Below are positions 7,722-17,112 of a stretch of DNA of 30,937 nucleotides, one piece after another. The translations under genes were made by a program, and so were the position numbers. The notes under the pieces were generated by a model that did no database searches, was not told where the DNA came from, and saw only the letters and a list, made by a program, of their open reading frames with translations. How positions within the stretch are numbered: position 1 is the first letter of the stretch; each line of letters opens with the position of its first letter. Origin of the DNA: Chrysochromulina parva (lineage: Eukaryota; Haptophyta; Prymnesiales; Chrysochromulinaceae); assembly GCA_002887195.1 (NCBI GenBank), contig PJAB01000282.1:1-30937 (forward strand), read 5' to 3'.

Positions 7722-9833
7722 TCAGCGCGGCAGCGGCCGGCGCACCCTCGCGTCGGAGGAGGAGGCGCCCGAGGCGTTCATATTCACACCCGAGGCGTTC
7801 GCTCCGGTGCGGTGTGGGGCGTGCCGCGCCGTCTTGGGCAAAGGTCTCGATGGGTCGAGCTCGGGCGGCAGTTCAGGCGCGGCGTCGGCGGGCAGCGTGA
7901 GGCACGTGCGCAGCTGCGGGTACTCGCGCAGCAGCCACGCCGCCTCATTCCAGAGAGCCTCGCGGCCAGGCACCGGGTCCCACGCGTCGTGAGAAAGCAG
8001 CTCCTCGAGCTCGGCGAGGCGCGCGCTGGCCTTGGAGCGCCTCGGGTTAGGTGCCAAAGGGCGCGGCGGCGTGGTCGCGCGGCGCGAAGAGGGCAGGAAG
8101 AAGGAGGTGAGTAGATGGCGCGGCGCGGCGGCCGTGCCGGACGAGGCGGCGGCGGACGAGGCCGCGGAGGCTGTGGAGAAGGGCGCGGCGGAAGAGGACG
8201 CGGCGAAGGATGCAGCAGCGGCGGTGGCCATTGCCGCGGCGGCCGCCGGAGCGGCTGCCGGAGCGACGGGCGTGGGGAAGGCCGCGACGGCGGGCTCTGC
8301 GCGGAGCGTCGGCACGGGCGTCGAGAGCAGGGGCGTCGAGAGCAGGGGCGTCGAGAGCAGGGGCGTCGAGAGCATCGGCAGCGGCGTCGGCATTGGCATG
8401 CACGGCAACGACATAGGCGGCGTTGGCACGTACGGCTTTGCAGGCTCGGCCGTCGGTGCGAGGCCTCGATCGGGCTGCACCGACCAAACGCGGACCACGC
8501 CATCGTCGCTGCCGCTCACCAGCCAGTCGCCCGTGCAGGAGCGGCGCGCCCAGTCAAGGCAGCAGATCTCCTCGGTGCCTGCGCCCATCGGCTCCAAGAC
8601 CTCCAAGGAGGCGTCCAGCCGCTCGGCCGCGCTTCCATTCGCTCTGTGCCACCCGCCCGCGTCCGTGCCCGCGTCCGCGCCCGATGACTCGCCCGGCCGC
8701 ACCGCGCTCGAGCGCAGCACGAGCGGCGGCTGGCTCGGCGTCGCCACATCCCACAGGTAGAGATGTCCATCCTCGCCTCCCGCGGCTGCAGTAGTACCAT
8801 CGGGGCTCAGGCACGCGCCGCGCGCGTAGAAGCTGCGAGCGAGGTGGCCGCACAGCTGCACAGGCGGCGCCGCGCAGTTGGCCAGTGTATACACCGACAG
8901 CACCGAGTCCACCGAGGCCACGAGTAGCCGCGTGCCGTTACCGCTTGCCGAGAGCGTGGAAACTCCACGGTACGATCCCCGAGCCGAAGGCCGCAGCAGC
9001 GTGTGCAGCGGGTGGGCCGCCGCGCCGGCGGTGACTTTGGTGCCCGCGCGCAGCCGCACGGCGCCCACACCGCAGCGTGCGTCCCAGAGCCGCACGGTTC
9101 CGTCCGCGCCCGCGCTCGCCAGAAGGTGCTCGGTGCAGAACTCGACACTCGTGACCGCAGGCGCAGGCGCGGCCAAAGGGGCACCGCTGCGGCTCCGCTT
9201 GGGAGGAAGGCGGGAGCGAGCGCCTAAGAGCGACGGCGCAGCCGCGTGCGCGTCCTCGAGCGACGCGGACGCGACGAGAAAGGATGGCGTCGCCGCCACT
9301 GCCGCCCCCTCTGGCTCTGACTGCGAGACTGCCTTGGGCGCGCGCACGTCCCACTGCAGCACCCGGCCGTCGCGGCCAGCGGTGGCAAAGTAGGTGAGGG
9401 AGCCAGGGCGCTGCGCGATCTTCTTCACGGACAGGGTATGGCCGCGCAGCGTGGCCACGCGGCGCACGCCGCCCTGCAGCTCAAAGATGCCACATGTTCC
9501 ATCAGCCGCTGCGGTCACGATGCGCGAGGTTGGATCGCCGTCGTAGGAGGGCACGAGCACGTCGAAGATGGCGTTGCGGTGGAGCTGAAGGGTAGTGATG
9601 TTGCATGAGTTCATGCCGTCCGCCCCGGCGCGCCCGAACTTGACCCTCCCTGAGCCATCGGACGTGTAGAACATGTGTTCGTCCCGGTGCGGGAGCGCGG
9701 TGATGCGTGCTGCCATGATGGGGACGCTTTGCGTGATCACGGGCGTGGGATGCAGCAGCGTGTAGCGCCGGGGCATCTCGACCGGCCGCGGGCGCCGCCC
9801 GCCGACCTCGCGAGACCCGAGGGCGAGGAGCAT
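7722..9833 (-). CDS. DTL: CDT2/DTL-type WD40 substrate receptor of CRL4 ubiquitin ligase
   Basis: 703 residues from ATG 9833, uninterrupted. WD40 blades span about residues 50-400. Recognisable DTL-like steps are LHRNAIFDVLVPS, IVTAAADGT, FATAGRDGRVLQWDVR, LLASAGADGTVRLWDAR, WDVATPSQPPLVL and WLVSGSDDGVVRVW. Two WDxR motifs (Trp161, Trp250) fit DDB1 binding. CDT2 directs CRL4 to PCNA-bound substrates such as CDT1 and p21/Xic1 in S phase and after DNA damage. The tail (~430-703) is low-complexity Ala/Pro/Ser with a five-residue tandem repeat (LLSTP). It also has HLLTSFF (573-579) followed by basic residues, a PIP-box-like motif without the Gln. Divergent from the RING gene, 166 bp apart. Orthology call is good; a different WD40 DCAF is the alternative. 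Confidence 0.8.
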   Translation of the reverse strand: MLLALGSREVGGRRPRPVEMPRRYTLLHPTPVITQSVPIMAARITALPHRDEHMFYTSDGSGRVKFGRAGADGMNSCNITTLQLHRNAIFDVLVPSYDGDPTSRIVTAAADGTCGIFELQGGVRRVATLRGHTLSVKKIAQRPGSLTYFATAGRDGRVLQWDVRAPKAVSQSEPEGAAVAATPSFLVASASLEDAHAAAPSLLGARSRLPPKRSRSGAPLAAPAPAVTSVEFCTEHLLASAGADGTVRLWDARCGVGAVRLRAGTKVTAGAAAHPLHTLLRPSARGSYRGVSTLSASGNGTRLLVASVDSVLSVYTLANCAAPPVQLCGHLARSFYARGACLSPDGTTAAAGGEDGHLYLWDVATPSQPPLVLRSSAVRPGESSGADAGTDAGGWHRANGSAAERLDASLEVLEPMGAGTEEICCLDWARRSCTGDWLVSGSDDGVVRVWSVQPDRGLAPTAEPAKPYVPTPPMSLPCMPMPTPLPMLSTPLLSTPLLSTPLLSTPVPTLRAEPAVAAFPTPVAPAAAPAAAAAMATAAAASFAASSSAAPFSTASAASSAAASSGTAAAPRHLLTSFFLPSSRRATTPPRPLAPNPRRSKASARLAELEELLSHDAWDPVPGREALWNEAAWLLREYPQLRTCLTLPADAAPELPPELDPSRPLPKTARHAPHRTGANASGVNMNASGASSSDARVRRPLPR
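8316..8374 (-). repeat. 15-bp tandem repeat inside CDT2
   Basis: Four near-identical copies of GGGCGTCGAGAGCAG encode Leu-Leu-Ser-Thr-Pro repeats in the disordered tail. Copy number is likely to vary between strains, as in other short coding minisatellites. Confidence 0.9.
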
Positions 9834-9999
9834 GCGCGTGTGTGCGTGAGTGAGGGCAAGTCGGCGCGCGGCGCTCGAGTCCGATCAGCAAGAGCGCTAA
9901 AGCGCGCGAGAAACATTTTTGTCCGATGCTTACCGGAAAGAGCGCTGTCGCGAGCCCGCGGTTCAAGGATGAGGAGCGTTGTAACGGGCTTGTTTGTCA
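9834..9999. promoter_or_regulatory. Divergent promoter region, CDT2 / RING gene
   Basis: The two ATG codons are 166 bp apart, pointing outward. The stretch is GC-rich with a local AT-richer patch (GAAACATTTTTGT) near 9910. No consensus box is evident. Confidence 0.45.
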
Positions 10000-10641
10000 A
10001 TGGCGTCGAAGTCCGGCGTGCCGATGGGCGTTCTGCTGGCCGCGTCGCAAGCAAATGCAAAAGTAGCGCCCATCGGCCAGCAGAGCGCGGTGCTGCTGGC
10101 CATGCTGCTGCTCGGCGCGTGCTGCTGCTGCATCTGCATCGTGCAGTGGCGAACACTTCGACGTCGCCGTGGCGAGGATGGCGAGAGCGAGCAGGAGCCG
10201 CTGCTCTCGAACACCCCGTCGTCTTCGAACGTACGGCATCGACAGCAGTCGTCGGATATCGCATCAATTGGCACGCCAGCGCGCGACTTTGTGCGGCTCT
10301 CTGCGCTACCCGCTGCCGTCTTCCAGCCGAGGTCTGCGGCATTGCGGCTTTCACACCCCCATCTGCACCTGCCCTGCCGTGGCAGCTCCCACCCTCTCAT
10401 TCACCAGCGCGTTCTTCGTGCGTCGGATGTGCACAGCGACAACCGATGCCGCGCATGCAACAAAGTCGGCGAGTGTGTCGCGCTGCGGCCCTGCGGGCAT
10501 GCCGTGCTCTGCAGGCCGTGTTCCGACTTTGTGTTCGAGTGCCCGCTCTGCGGACAGTACATCTCGGGAATATCGACAGAGATCCTCCCAGACAACGACG
10601 TTTCGCGATGGGATAACAAGGACGAGCCAATAAGGTGGTGA
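10000..10641 (+). CDS. Membrane-anchored C3HC4 RING-finger protein
   Basis: 213 residues from ATG 10000. One strongly hydrophobic segment (~28-49) runs into a Cys cluster (ACCCCICI) and then Arg residues, predicting a single membrane span with possible palmitoylation. A Ser-rich linker follows. The C-terminal RING, around residues 149-183, has full C-x2-C-x11-C-x-H-x3-C-x2-C-x6-C-x2-C spacing (CRAC ... CGHAVLCRPC ... CPLC), as in IAP/MUL1-like E3 ligases. It probably transfers ubiquitin at a membrane; substrate unknown. The linker at ~95-140 is odd (His/Pro/Leu-rich) and could include an unspliced in-frame intron. Its pairing with CDT2, another ubiquitin-ligase component, is probably chance. 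Confidence 0.75.
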   Translation: MASKSGVPMGVLLAASQANAKVAPIGQQSAVLLAMLLLGACCCCICIVQWRTLRRRRGEDGESEQEPLLSNTPSSSNVRHRQQSSDIASIGTPARDFVRLSALPAAVFQPRSAALRLSHPHLHLPCRGSSHPLIHQRVLRASDVHSDNRCRACNKVGECVALRPCGHAVLCRPCSDFVFECPLCGQYISGISTEILPDNDVSRWDNKDEPIRW

Positions 10642-11094
10642 CCCACAGGTGGCACGTGGCAGCAGCAGCGGCCTGGGACTCGACTCTCTCGGTCTGTGTC
10701 AGCACCTCAGACGGCGCTGATCTCTGTCACTCAGTCTGTCCGCGGTCGGTTGCTTTCAATTAATCACATATACAGTAGGTGCGTATGTGTCCAAATTATG
10801 CCGTGCACAACTGTGGCTGTACACGTGCGCTGCACGTGCGACAACTGACAATTCAGAATTCTGTAGATCTGTACAATAATTCAACAAAAGTACTTCTATT
10901 GTGTAACGCTCGGCTCAACAGACAACCATCATACAATTGTACGGAAACCAGCTGGGGAGGACGGGAGTCGTTGGAGATGGCAGAGCCCGCGCTTACCTGA
11001 CTTGACTTGACTTGTCAAACTTCACGGACGTCGTCGCGTGTGGACGGCGACGGAGCCCACTCTCTTCCACGAGCGCCACTCTGACTGCACTATA
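10642..11094. other. Intergenic region upstream of NSUN2
   Basis: Between two plus-strand genes. From about 10750 it becomes AT-richer than the genes (palindrome CAGAATTCTG, a CACGTGCGCTGCACGTG inverted repeat near 10824). It ends with the TGACT leader repeat and the NSUN2 start. Confidence 0.45.
10998..11014 (+). repeat. TGACT pentanucleotide repeat in NSUN2 leader
   Basis: Three copies of TGACT in TGACTTGACTTGACTTG lie about 80 bp before the NSUN2 ATG. A longer, less regular run of the same units sits right before the start of the gene at 25166. Confidence 0.8.
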
Positions 11095-12018
11095 ATGCCA
11101 ACCAACGATGCACTTCCACCGGCCAAGAAAGCCAAGCAAGGCAAGGGCGGCGAGCGGGAGGCCAAGAAGGCCAAGAAGACCGCCGAGAAGTCGATGATCG
11201 GTCAGGCCGAGCTGCGTAAGTTCGAAAACCCAGCATTTGTCACTTACTATAAGAGCCAGCTGCAGCTGTCCGACGACGAGTGGGCTTCCATGGAGGCGAG
11301 CCTCCGGTCGCCGCTTCCGGTCACGTTCCGCTTCAGCGGGAACGGCGAGAGCGCCAAGGCGCTGCGGGCGCGAATGGAGACTGCGCTGCTGCCCCAGATG
11401 GACGCGGCGGCGCCGCACGCGCTGCCCTGGTATCCCGACCGGCTCGCCTGGCAGATTGACCTGTCGCGGATGGCGCTGCGCGGCAAGGACTGGGAGGGTG
11501 CCGACGCGCCGGGCGCCGCGGGCCGCTCGGAGGCTGTGAAGGATTTTCACGGCTGGCTGCTGCGAGAGAACATGCTCGGCCACGTACATCGGCAGGAGGC
11601 GGTCTCGATGGTGCCGGCACTTGTGCTGGACGTGCAACCGGGCCACACTGTCCTCGACGCATGCGCGAGCCCTGGGTCCAAGGCGCAGCAGATTCTTGAA
11701 CTGCTCGCTGAGCCCCGCACCGCCGCTGCCTCGCCCACCAGTGTCGCCGGCGTTGCCGCCTCAGCCGGCACAACGCCAGCCAGGGAGGAGGCGGGCGTCA
11801 CTGCGCTGGCTGACGGCGCCGGCGCGGATGCCAACGGCACGGTGCTCGGTACGGCGCCTGCTAATTTGGTACGCGGCTTGCTGATCGCGAACGATGCAGA
11901 CCTCAAACGGTGCCACCTGCTCGCGTCCAGAGCGTCCCGTCTACACTCTCCGAGCCTGATGGTGACGAACCACGACGCGCGCCTCTTTCCCGAGTTGATG
12001 GTGCGCGCTGGCGGCCGT

Positions 12019-12057
<39 letters not shown>

Positions 12058-13704
12058 TGTGCGCCAGCGCCGTGGCGCTTCGATCGCATCCTCTGCGACG
12101 TCCCGTGCTCGGGTGACGGCACGCTTCGCAAGAATCCCCTCATCTGGAAACGCTGGGCGGCCGCGGGGGGCAACATGCTCCACTCGCTCCAGTTCCAGAT
12201 TGCGTGCAAGAGCGTCCGGCTGCTCAAGGTGGGCGGCCGGCTGGTCTATTCCACGTGCTCTCTCAACCCGATCGAGAATGAGGCCGTGGTTACGCGGCTG
12301 CTGCTCACCTTTGGGCCCGAATGCCTAGAGCTCGTCGATCTGAGCGCGGCGCTTCCTGGGCTTGCGCGCCGTCCTGGGCTCCAGAGCTGGCGCGTGTGGC
12401 ATCGGGGCCAGTGGCACGCCGACTACGCCTCCATCGAAGCACGCTTCCCCAAGAAGACGCCTTCGAAGCTGGAGAGTCTCTTCGTGCCACCCCAGGTGGA
12501 TATGGCGTCCCTCCGCCTCGAACGCTGTGTCAGGCTTGCGCCTCAAGACCAGGACTATGGCGGCTTCTTCGTGGCGGTCTTCCACAAAAAGGGCGAGCAC
12601 GCGCCGATGGCGGGCGCCCTTCCTGACGACGAGCCGGAGGTGTGTGTCGTAGAGGGCAGCGCGGTGCTGCCCGAGGCTCTCTCGACCAACGCCCCTGTTG
12701 AGAGCCCGCCCATCCTCGCCGCCGACGCTGACGCTGCTGACGCTGCTGACGCCCCGCCCGTAGCTTCTTCGTGGCGGCGCCGCGAGGCGGACCCTTGGGC
12801 AGCATCCGGTAGTGCGCGCGAGGGCGACGAGTGCGAGGACGCCGATCGGGTGCGCGAATGTGCGGCACACGAGGGCGTGCTGCACGCCCACGGCGGCGCG
12901 ACCGTTGAGGCGGCGGCGCGCGCTGCTGCTCGCGCCATCTACACTCCCTTGTTCGTGCCGTCGGCAGTGCTGCTCGGGGAGGTCATGCGGGCCTACGGGC
13001 TCGGCCATACCTTCCCTTGCCACCGACTCGTCGTGCGCTCGCCGACCGCGCGCTCGCTCTTATTGCTCGCACCCGAGTGTCTCGCACTGCTCCGAGCGGA
13101 CGCCGCGGGCGTGCTGCGCGTCGTGCAGACGGGTGCGCGCCTCTTCGAACGTGACGAGGCCAAGGGGTGCTCGTGCTCACACCGGGTGTGCCAGGACGGG
13201 ATTGATCTGGTGGAACCGTACATGAGGGAGCAACGAGTCCCGTGTAGTGCGCGCGCCCTCTGTCGCCTGCTCGAGTGCGTCCCAACGAACGCCAAGGGCA
13301 CCAATAATGGCGTCGACGCGCCCGCAGTGCCCGCCGCGGCGCCCGTTTCTGCGCCGTCGCCCTCGGCGGCAGTGGTACCGCCCAACACGGCGCCGACGGT
13401 GGGCCGGCACCTCTCAGTGGTCCAGATGTGTGCAGACGCGGACCTCTTGCCCCTTTTTACGGCACTCAAGGCTGGGTGCCGTGCTGGTTGCGTTGTGCTC
13501 GTCTGCACACCGCCTGGCCAACCGCCGGTGAGCGTGGCCGCCCTCCTTGCGCCGTCGGGCTCGCTCGCGCCCATGGTCAAAGGGGCCGAGCGCCAGGCCA
13601 TCCGCTTCCGCCTGGGCGCCGTGCTGGGCCATCCGGACGGCGCGGCGGAGGAGGACGCTGGCGCAGAGGAAGGCGTCGAAGGAGAGGACGAGGAGCTCTC
13701 GTGA
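11095..13704 (+). CDS. NSUN2: NSUN2/Trm4-type RNA cytosine-5 methyltransferase
   Basis: 869 residues from ATG 11095. A Lys-rich start (PPAKKAKQGK, then KKAKKTAEK) looks like a nuclear localisation signal. NSUN2-type landmarks follow: an FENPAFVTYYKSQL segment, LPWYPDRLAWQIDLSR, RQEAVSMVP, the SAM-binding CASPGSK (Cys190), and DVPCSGDGT (Cys338). STCSLNPIENE carries Cys388, the expected nucleophile. The two key cysteines are 50 residues apart, as in NSUN2 (271/321). Beyond the catalytic domain, an acidic Ala/Asp linker leads to an NSUN2-like C-terminal domain (~620-745). The enzyme makes m5C in tRNA (positions 34, 48-50) and some mRNAs. Insertions (Ala/Gly-rich at ~205-245; Gly-Gly-Glu repeats at ~305-320) explain its extra length. 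Confidence 0.93.
12018..12056 (+). repeat. 9-bp tandem repeat in NSUN2 coding region
   Basis: GGCGGCGAG is repeated four times and encodes (Gly-Gly-Glu)n in a loop just before the DVPCSGDGT motif. Likely a neutral expansion in an exposed loop. Confidence 0.85.
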
Positions 13705-14464
13705 GCTAGTGAAATGCATGTGATGTGTCACGAGCTCACCAGCATGCCCGAAGTGCTATTGAACCACCCTGGCGGCCGAGCCGGACCCGGGGCGGGGAGT
13801 TGCAACCGGAGCCCAGCATGATCTGTCGAGCCTGTCGTGCCGCAAGAGTACCCATGTAGTAGAGTACCATATCCGCGATATCGATATCGACCGCCGCACC
13901 CGAGGCCGGGCGACTGTCAGTAATAACGACGTTTCCTAACGATCAACTATCGGTCGGCCGGTAGACGCGTCGGTTTAATCACACGGTGACCGGGCGCGCT
14001 GTGAACCTGTGTCCTACCATTTCTCGCCCCGCTCGGTATCCACGCTACTTAACTCGAAAAACTGGGTCTGATTATGGAACGTCTAGTACACGAGACGCGC
14101 GAGCGAGTACACCAAAGCAAGCTAGGGGCGTGGCAATAGGCAAACGCGCCATTCGTGAACGCGGAACGTCCGCGTGCCACGCCCACGGCCCCCAAAGACG
14201 TGAACTCAGTTACACAGGTCTTGTCAGTCTTGAGAGTTGAGTGTGTCACTGTGTCTTCTTTCAAGTCTTTATGGATCGTGAGATAGTGCACGACCTGAAT
14301 GGCCTTAGATCGACTCATACAACACCAAGAATCACGGTTCACGGCGAGTCCAACCCACTTTCGCCACTGGGGTAGCCCCCCACCCGCCTCGGCCTCGTGC
14401 GCGCTGGTCGAGATGTGCAACGAAATCAGGCTTCTGCTCGAATATCGACCCACTTAATACGTGT
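13705..14464. other. Convergent spacer between NSUN2 and FkbM genes
   Basis: 760 bp without a credible gene. Notable items are a 14-bp perfect palindrome CGATATCGATATCG at 13876-13889 and GC-skewed stretches around 13770-13810. The minus-strand frame at 14049-14453 starts with GTG and has no family resemblance. No tRNA-like cloverleaf was recognised. Confidence 0.45.
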
Positions 14465-15430
14465 CTAAGGTCGATGAGCACCGCAGATGTGCCTTGTAAT
14501 ATTGCTCATATTTTGAAGTGGAATGGCTTCCTCGCCATACTGCCCTCCCTTGACACTCTGTAGATTGAAGATGATCTCATCAAGAGATGCTGTCGGTTTG
14601 CAGCTGGTCTTTGAGGACAGCCGCCTGTCACGCACGCTTGGCTGCACGTAGATCTCGTTGTAGCCATTGGTGTACGGCTCTTTCATAGAGTGATCGGGTA
14701 GTTGACGGAAGCCGTGGGAGAGAAGCAGCTGATTAACACGATGATTCTTCTCCATCGAGGTCTGCTCTGCCTCCACGAGCACCATGGAAAAGCTATTCAC
14801 GTCTGCCGTAAGTAGCGCAACCTCTTCTGCACCCTGTACATCGAGGGAAAGGAAATGCACATGCCCGTACCCTGAGTCCCGCATCATGCCGCGCATCTCG
14901 CGGCAGGTCACATTAATGTTTTCGTCCGAAGGCCCAAAGTGCTTGCCCCATCTTGACTTATACCGATTGCTAGCAAAACTGAGCACTGTTGAGACAGTAC
15001 TGGGTCTCCCGGTCATCTGCACCACCTGTCCATTGGGACACGCTGCGGCATTCAGCATGGTGCTGGTGCGGTTTGACCGCAGCAGCTTGGCAAAGTTGAG
15101 TGGATGAGGCTCGATGAGCAGGCCTGTCCAGTTGAGGCAGCGTTCGAGCACAAGCGTGGCGGATCCTACAATGCCGTCGTAGGCGCCTATCTCCACGAAA
15201 ATTCCTTGCGCCCCGCCTGCCGCATCAAGCACTAGGGGCAGCAGCTCGACCATCTGAACATCGGGTTTGTACTTATGGATGCATTTCGCGATCGCTTCCA
15301 GCTGGGAGCCATCCGAGAGCCATGGGTATGGCGTAATGAACGCAGTCTGATCAGGAGATGGCTTCCCGGCTGTTACCACCGCGAGCAGGATGCTCATGGC
15401 AGCACGTAATGTTTGCAATCTCGTGCACAT
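14465..15430 (-). CDS. FkbM-family SAM-dependent methyltransferase
   Basis: 321 residues from ATG 15430. A short hydrophobic stretch (~11-21, AMSILLAVVTAG) suggests a signal peptide or anchor. The FkbM Rossmann core is clear: FVEIGAYDGIVGSATLVLE (motif I, ~78-96), GLLIEPHPLNFAKL (acidic end of strand 2, ~103-116), a conserved AAC near 128-131, and FLSLDVQGAEEVAL (~193-206). FkbM proteins O-methylate sugars or other hydroxyls; eukaryotic members are often secretory. Together with the adjoining TBL-2 and glycosyltransferase genes it suggests methylation of a surface glycan. It starts 130 bp from the left copy of the ~210-bp repeat. Family assignment is strong, substrate unknown. Confidence 0.88.
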   Translation of the reverse strand: MCTRLQTLRAAMSILLAVVTAGKPSPDQTAFITPYPWLSDGSQLEAIAKCIHKYKPDVQMVELLPLVLDAAGGAQGIFVEIGAYDGIVGSATLVLERCLNWTGLLIEPHPLNFAKLLRSNRTSTMLNAAACPNGQVVQMTGRPSTVSTVLSFASNRYKSRWGKHFGPSDENINVTCREMRGMMRDSGYGHVHFLSLDVQGAEEVALLTADVNSFSMVLVEAEQTSMEKNHRVNQLLLSHGFRQLPDHSMKEPYTNGYNEIYVQPSVRDRRLSSKTSCKPTASLDEIIFNLQSVKGGQYGEEAIPLQNMSNITRHICGAHRP

Positions 15431-15560
15431 GGGCGTTCAGAGAAGAGCGACGGTTCACGATTCCACACGAGTCCTGTGGAAGCACACACGAGAGCGAGAG
15501 GCTCTCTCTCTCTCATGAAACTACAGTACCGGTAACGCGGTGTCTTTTTACCGGTAACGC

Positions 15561-15770
15561 GGGGAGCGGTCGGCTCCGGGCCTGCGGCTGTTGAGTCGGC
15601 CGCGGCTTCGGTCGTCGCGCTGACCGGCTGACGTGCGGGGTGACGGGTGTGTGTTGTTGGTGGGTTTGGATGGTTGTGAGGTTCGTCTGTGTGGTCCGTC
15701 GTCCCGCGTGTCCCGTGTGTCCCGTGTGTGTCCCGGCTTCCCCCGGTGTCTTTTTACCGGTACCGGGACG
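15561..15770 (-). repeat. ~210-bp repeat element, left copy (inverted)
   Basis: Read on the minus strand, this matches 17575-17779 closely. Shared runs include the ACCGGTAAAAAGACACCGGGG start, a long CA-rich middle (ACCTCACAACCATCCAAACC) and the GGCCCGGAGCCGACCG end, with small indels. It ends about 130 bp upstream of the FkbM ATG and reads toward that gene. More ACCGGTA/AAAAGACACC units flank it on both sides (15526-15560 and 15771-15837). Confidence 0.9.
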
Positions 15771-15782
15771 GCTCCCCCCTGA

Positions 15783-15804
15783 GTCTTTTTACCGGTAAAA
15801 AGAC
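15783..15804. repeat. 22-bp perfect palindrome centred on ACCGGT
   Basis: TCTTTTTACCGGTAAAAAGA plus one more paired base on each side. Its half-site recurs at 15541-15554, 15748-15761, 15821-15834 and, inverted, at 17583-17598. It could bind a dimeric factor or mark the end of a dispersed repeat; neither is shown. Confidence 0.9.
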
Positions 15805-15839
15805 ACCGGGGGGAGCTGTGTCTTTTTACCGGTACCCGG

Positions 15840-15845
15840 TATAAA
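15840..15845 (+). promoter_or_regulatory. Possible TATA box for TBL-2
   Basis: TATAAA occurs directly after the repeat cluster (CCCGGTATAAACGCG), about 150 bp before the TBL-2 ATG. It is the only good match in this GC-rich leader; use as a promoter element is a guess. Confidence 0.3.
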
Positions 15846-15990
15846 CGCGTCGCGGGACCAACCACTTGTCGCGATCGATGCGCGATCGCGCCAGGGCGAC
15901 TGCGCTGGACGTTCGGTACGTACTGAACGTGTAAGCTCCGTACTTGAACAGCTGATTCCTTTACCCCCTACTGGCCTTTGCTCTACTGGC

Positions 15991-17112
15991 ATGAGAGCAA
16001 CCGGCAACCAGCCGACGAGCAGTCTCTCAGCGCGCTGCTGGTCTCTGCTGTCGTCCATGTATAGCACATATCACCCATCGCCAGTGAACAATGTGACATT
16101 GACACATTGGCATGAGCAGGCTTGTCCATGGGAGGAGACCCGGCACTCGGGCTACTTCAATGGGTTCCATAAGGCGGAGGATGCGCTCGAGTATGCGTCT
16201 CACCGAGCCTGCTTCAGCGGGACGGACAAACCACATTTGGCCAAACTCATCCTCTTTGGCCATCACATCTACATTGTTGGCGACTCGCTGATGCGGCAAT
16301 TCGCACAGAGCTTGATGTGCCGCTTGCGTCGCTGGCTGCAAGTCGTCGATGACAGAGTGATGTGGGTGCATCAAAATAACGCATGGGGGATGTGCCACGT
16401 TTTCCCTGGCCGTCACTTGCGGCACTGCCAGATGTACCACGGGTGCGTCGTGTTTGAGGGCGACGTGCGCATTTGCTACATTCGTGTCGATGATCCGTTT
16501 CCCCTCTGGATCTCGACGAATAGATTCTGGAAAATGGTTGCCCGCCACATCCGCGACAACGGTGGTCTTTCAGGCGGGCACACTACCGTGATTGGGGCGC
16601 ATGGCATGCACGGGCAGAGTACGAACGCGCGATGGCAGCAAGCAGCACAACTCTTCCCGAGGGCGTTTACCAGCTCCCTCAATCTTTCAGCCGATGCCGC
16701 CTCGCCCAGGAGACTTTTCTCCGGATACTCCAACATCACCCTGGTGTTCAAGGAGATGGAGGCGTCCCACTTTCCGACCGCAAGCGGGCTTTACGATGGA
16801 AGGGCGAATCGTTCGAATTGGTTCTGCAAATCGATCAACGACAGTGACCCTCTCCCACCATTGCGCGCCTTAGAGTTGAAGGTGGGGCTTCCTATCATGA
16901 AGCAGTTGGGCTGGCATATGCTCTCCACCTTCGATGACGACTATGAGGGCGCCGCGAACTTGCACGCCACCCACGCGAAAATGCCTGGGCGCAAAATAAA
17001 CCCAATTGATTGCACGCATTGGATGCTGCCAGGCGTGCCCGACATTTGGGCAAGCAAACTGCTTCGCTTCATCGCTATTAACCAACGGAGAGCGGCTCAA
17101 GCTGAGAGCTAG
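15991..17112 (+). CDS. PC-esterase / TBL-type SGNH protein (TBL-2)
   Basis: 373 residues from ATG 15991. The SGNH block reads YIVGDSLMRQF, with likely nucleophile Ser99. The C-terminal block DCTHWMLPGVPDIW, with Asp340 and His343, is the textbook TBL/PC-esterase ending and is closer to plant and animal members than that of TBL-1. The N-terminus has only a weak hydrophobic patch (~16-23), so a signal anchor is uncertain. Expected role: O-acetyl transfer or removal on a polysaccharide or glycoprotein glycan in the secretory pathway. It lies between FkbM (divergent) and a glycosyltransferase (same strand), and between the two inverted copies of the ~210-bp repeat. Apart from the motifs it shares little visible sequence with TBL-1, so a recent tandem duplication is unlikely. 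Confidence 0.87.
   Translation: MRATGNQPTSSLSARCWSLLSSMYSTYHPSPVNNVTLTHWHEQACPWEETRHSGYFNGFHKAEDALEYASHRACFSGTDKPHLAKLILFGHHIYIVGDSLMRQFAQSLMCRLRRWLQVVDDRVMWVHQNNAWGMCHVFPGRHLRHCQMYHGCVVFEGDVRICYIRVDDPFPLWISTNRFWKMVARHIRDNGGLSGGHTTVIGAHGMHGQSTNARWQQAAQLFPRAFTSSLNLSADAASPRRLFSGYSNITLVFKEMEASHFPTASGLYDGRANRSNWFCKSINDSDPLPPLRALELKVGLPIMKQLGWHMLSTFDDDYEGAANLHATHAKMPGRKINPIDCTHWMLPGVPDIWASKLLRFIAINQRRAAQAES

Noticed and set aside
7722..10641. CDT2 and RING gene as a functional ubiquitin-ligase pair
   Set aside because: CRL4-CDT2 uses RBX1 as its RING partner; this RING protein is membrane-anchored and of another type, so shared location is not evidence.
14049..14453. 134-residue minus-strand frame in the NSUN2-FkbM spacer
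   Set aside because: GTG start, no motifs and an untypical composition; probably chance.
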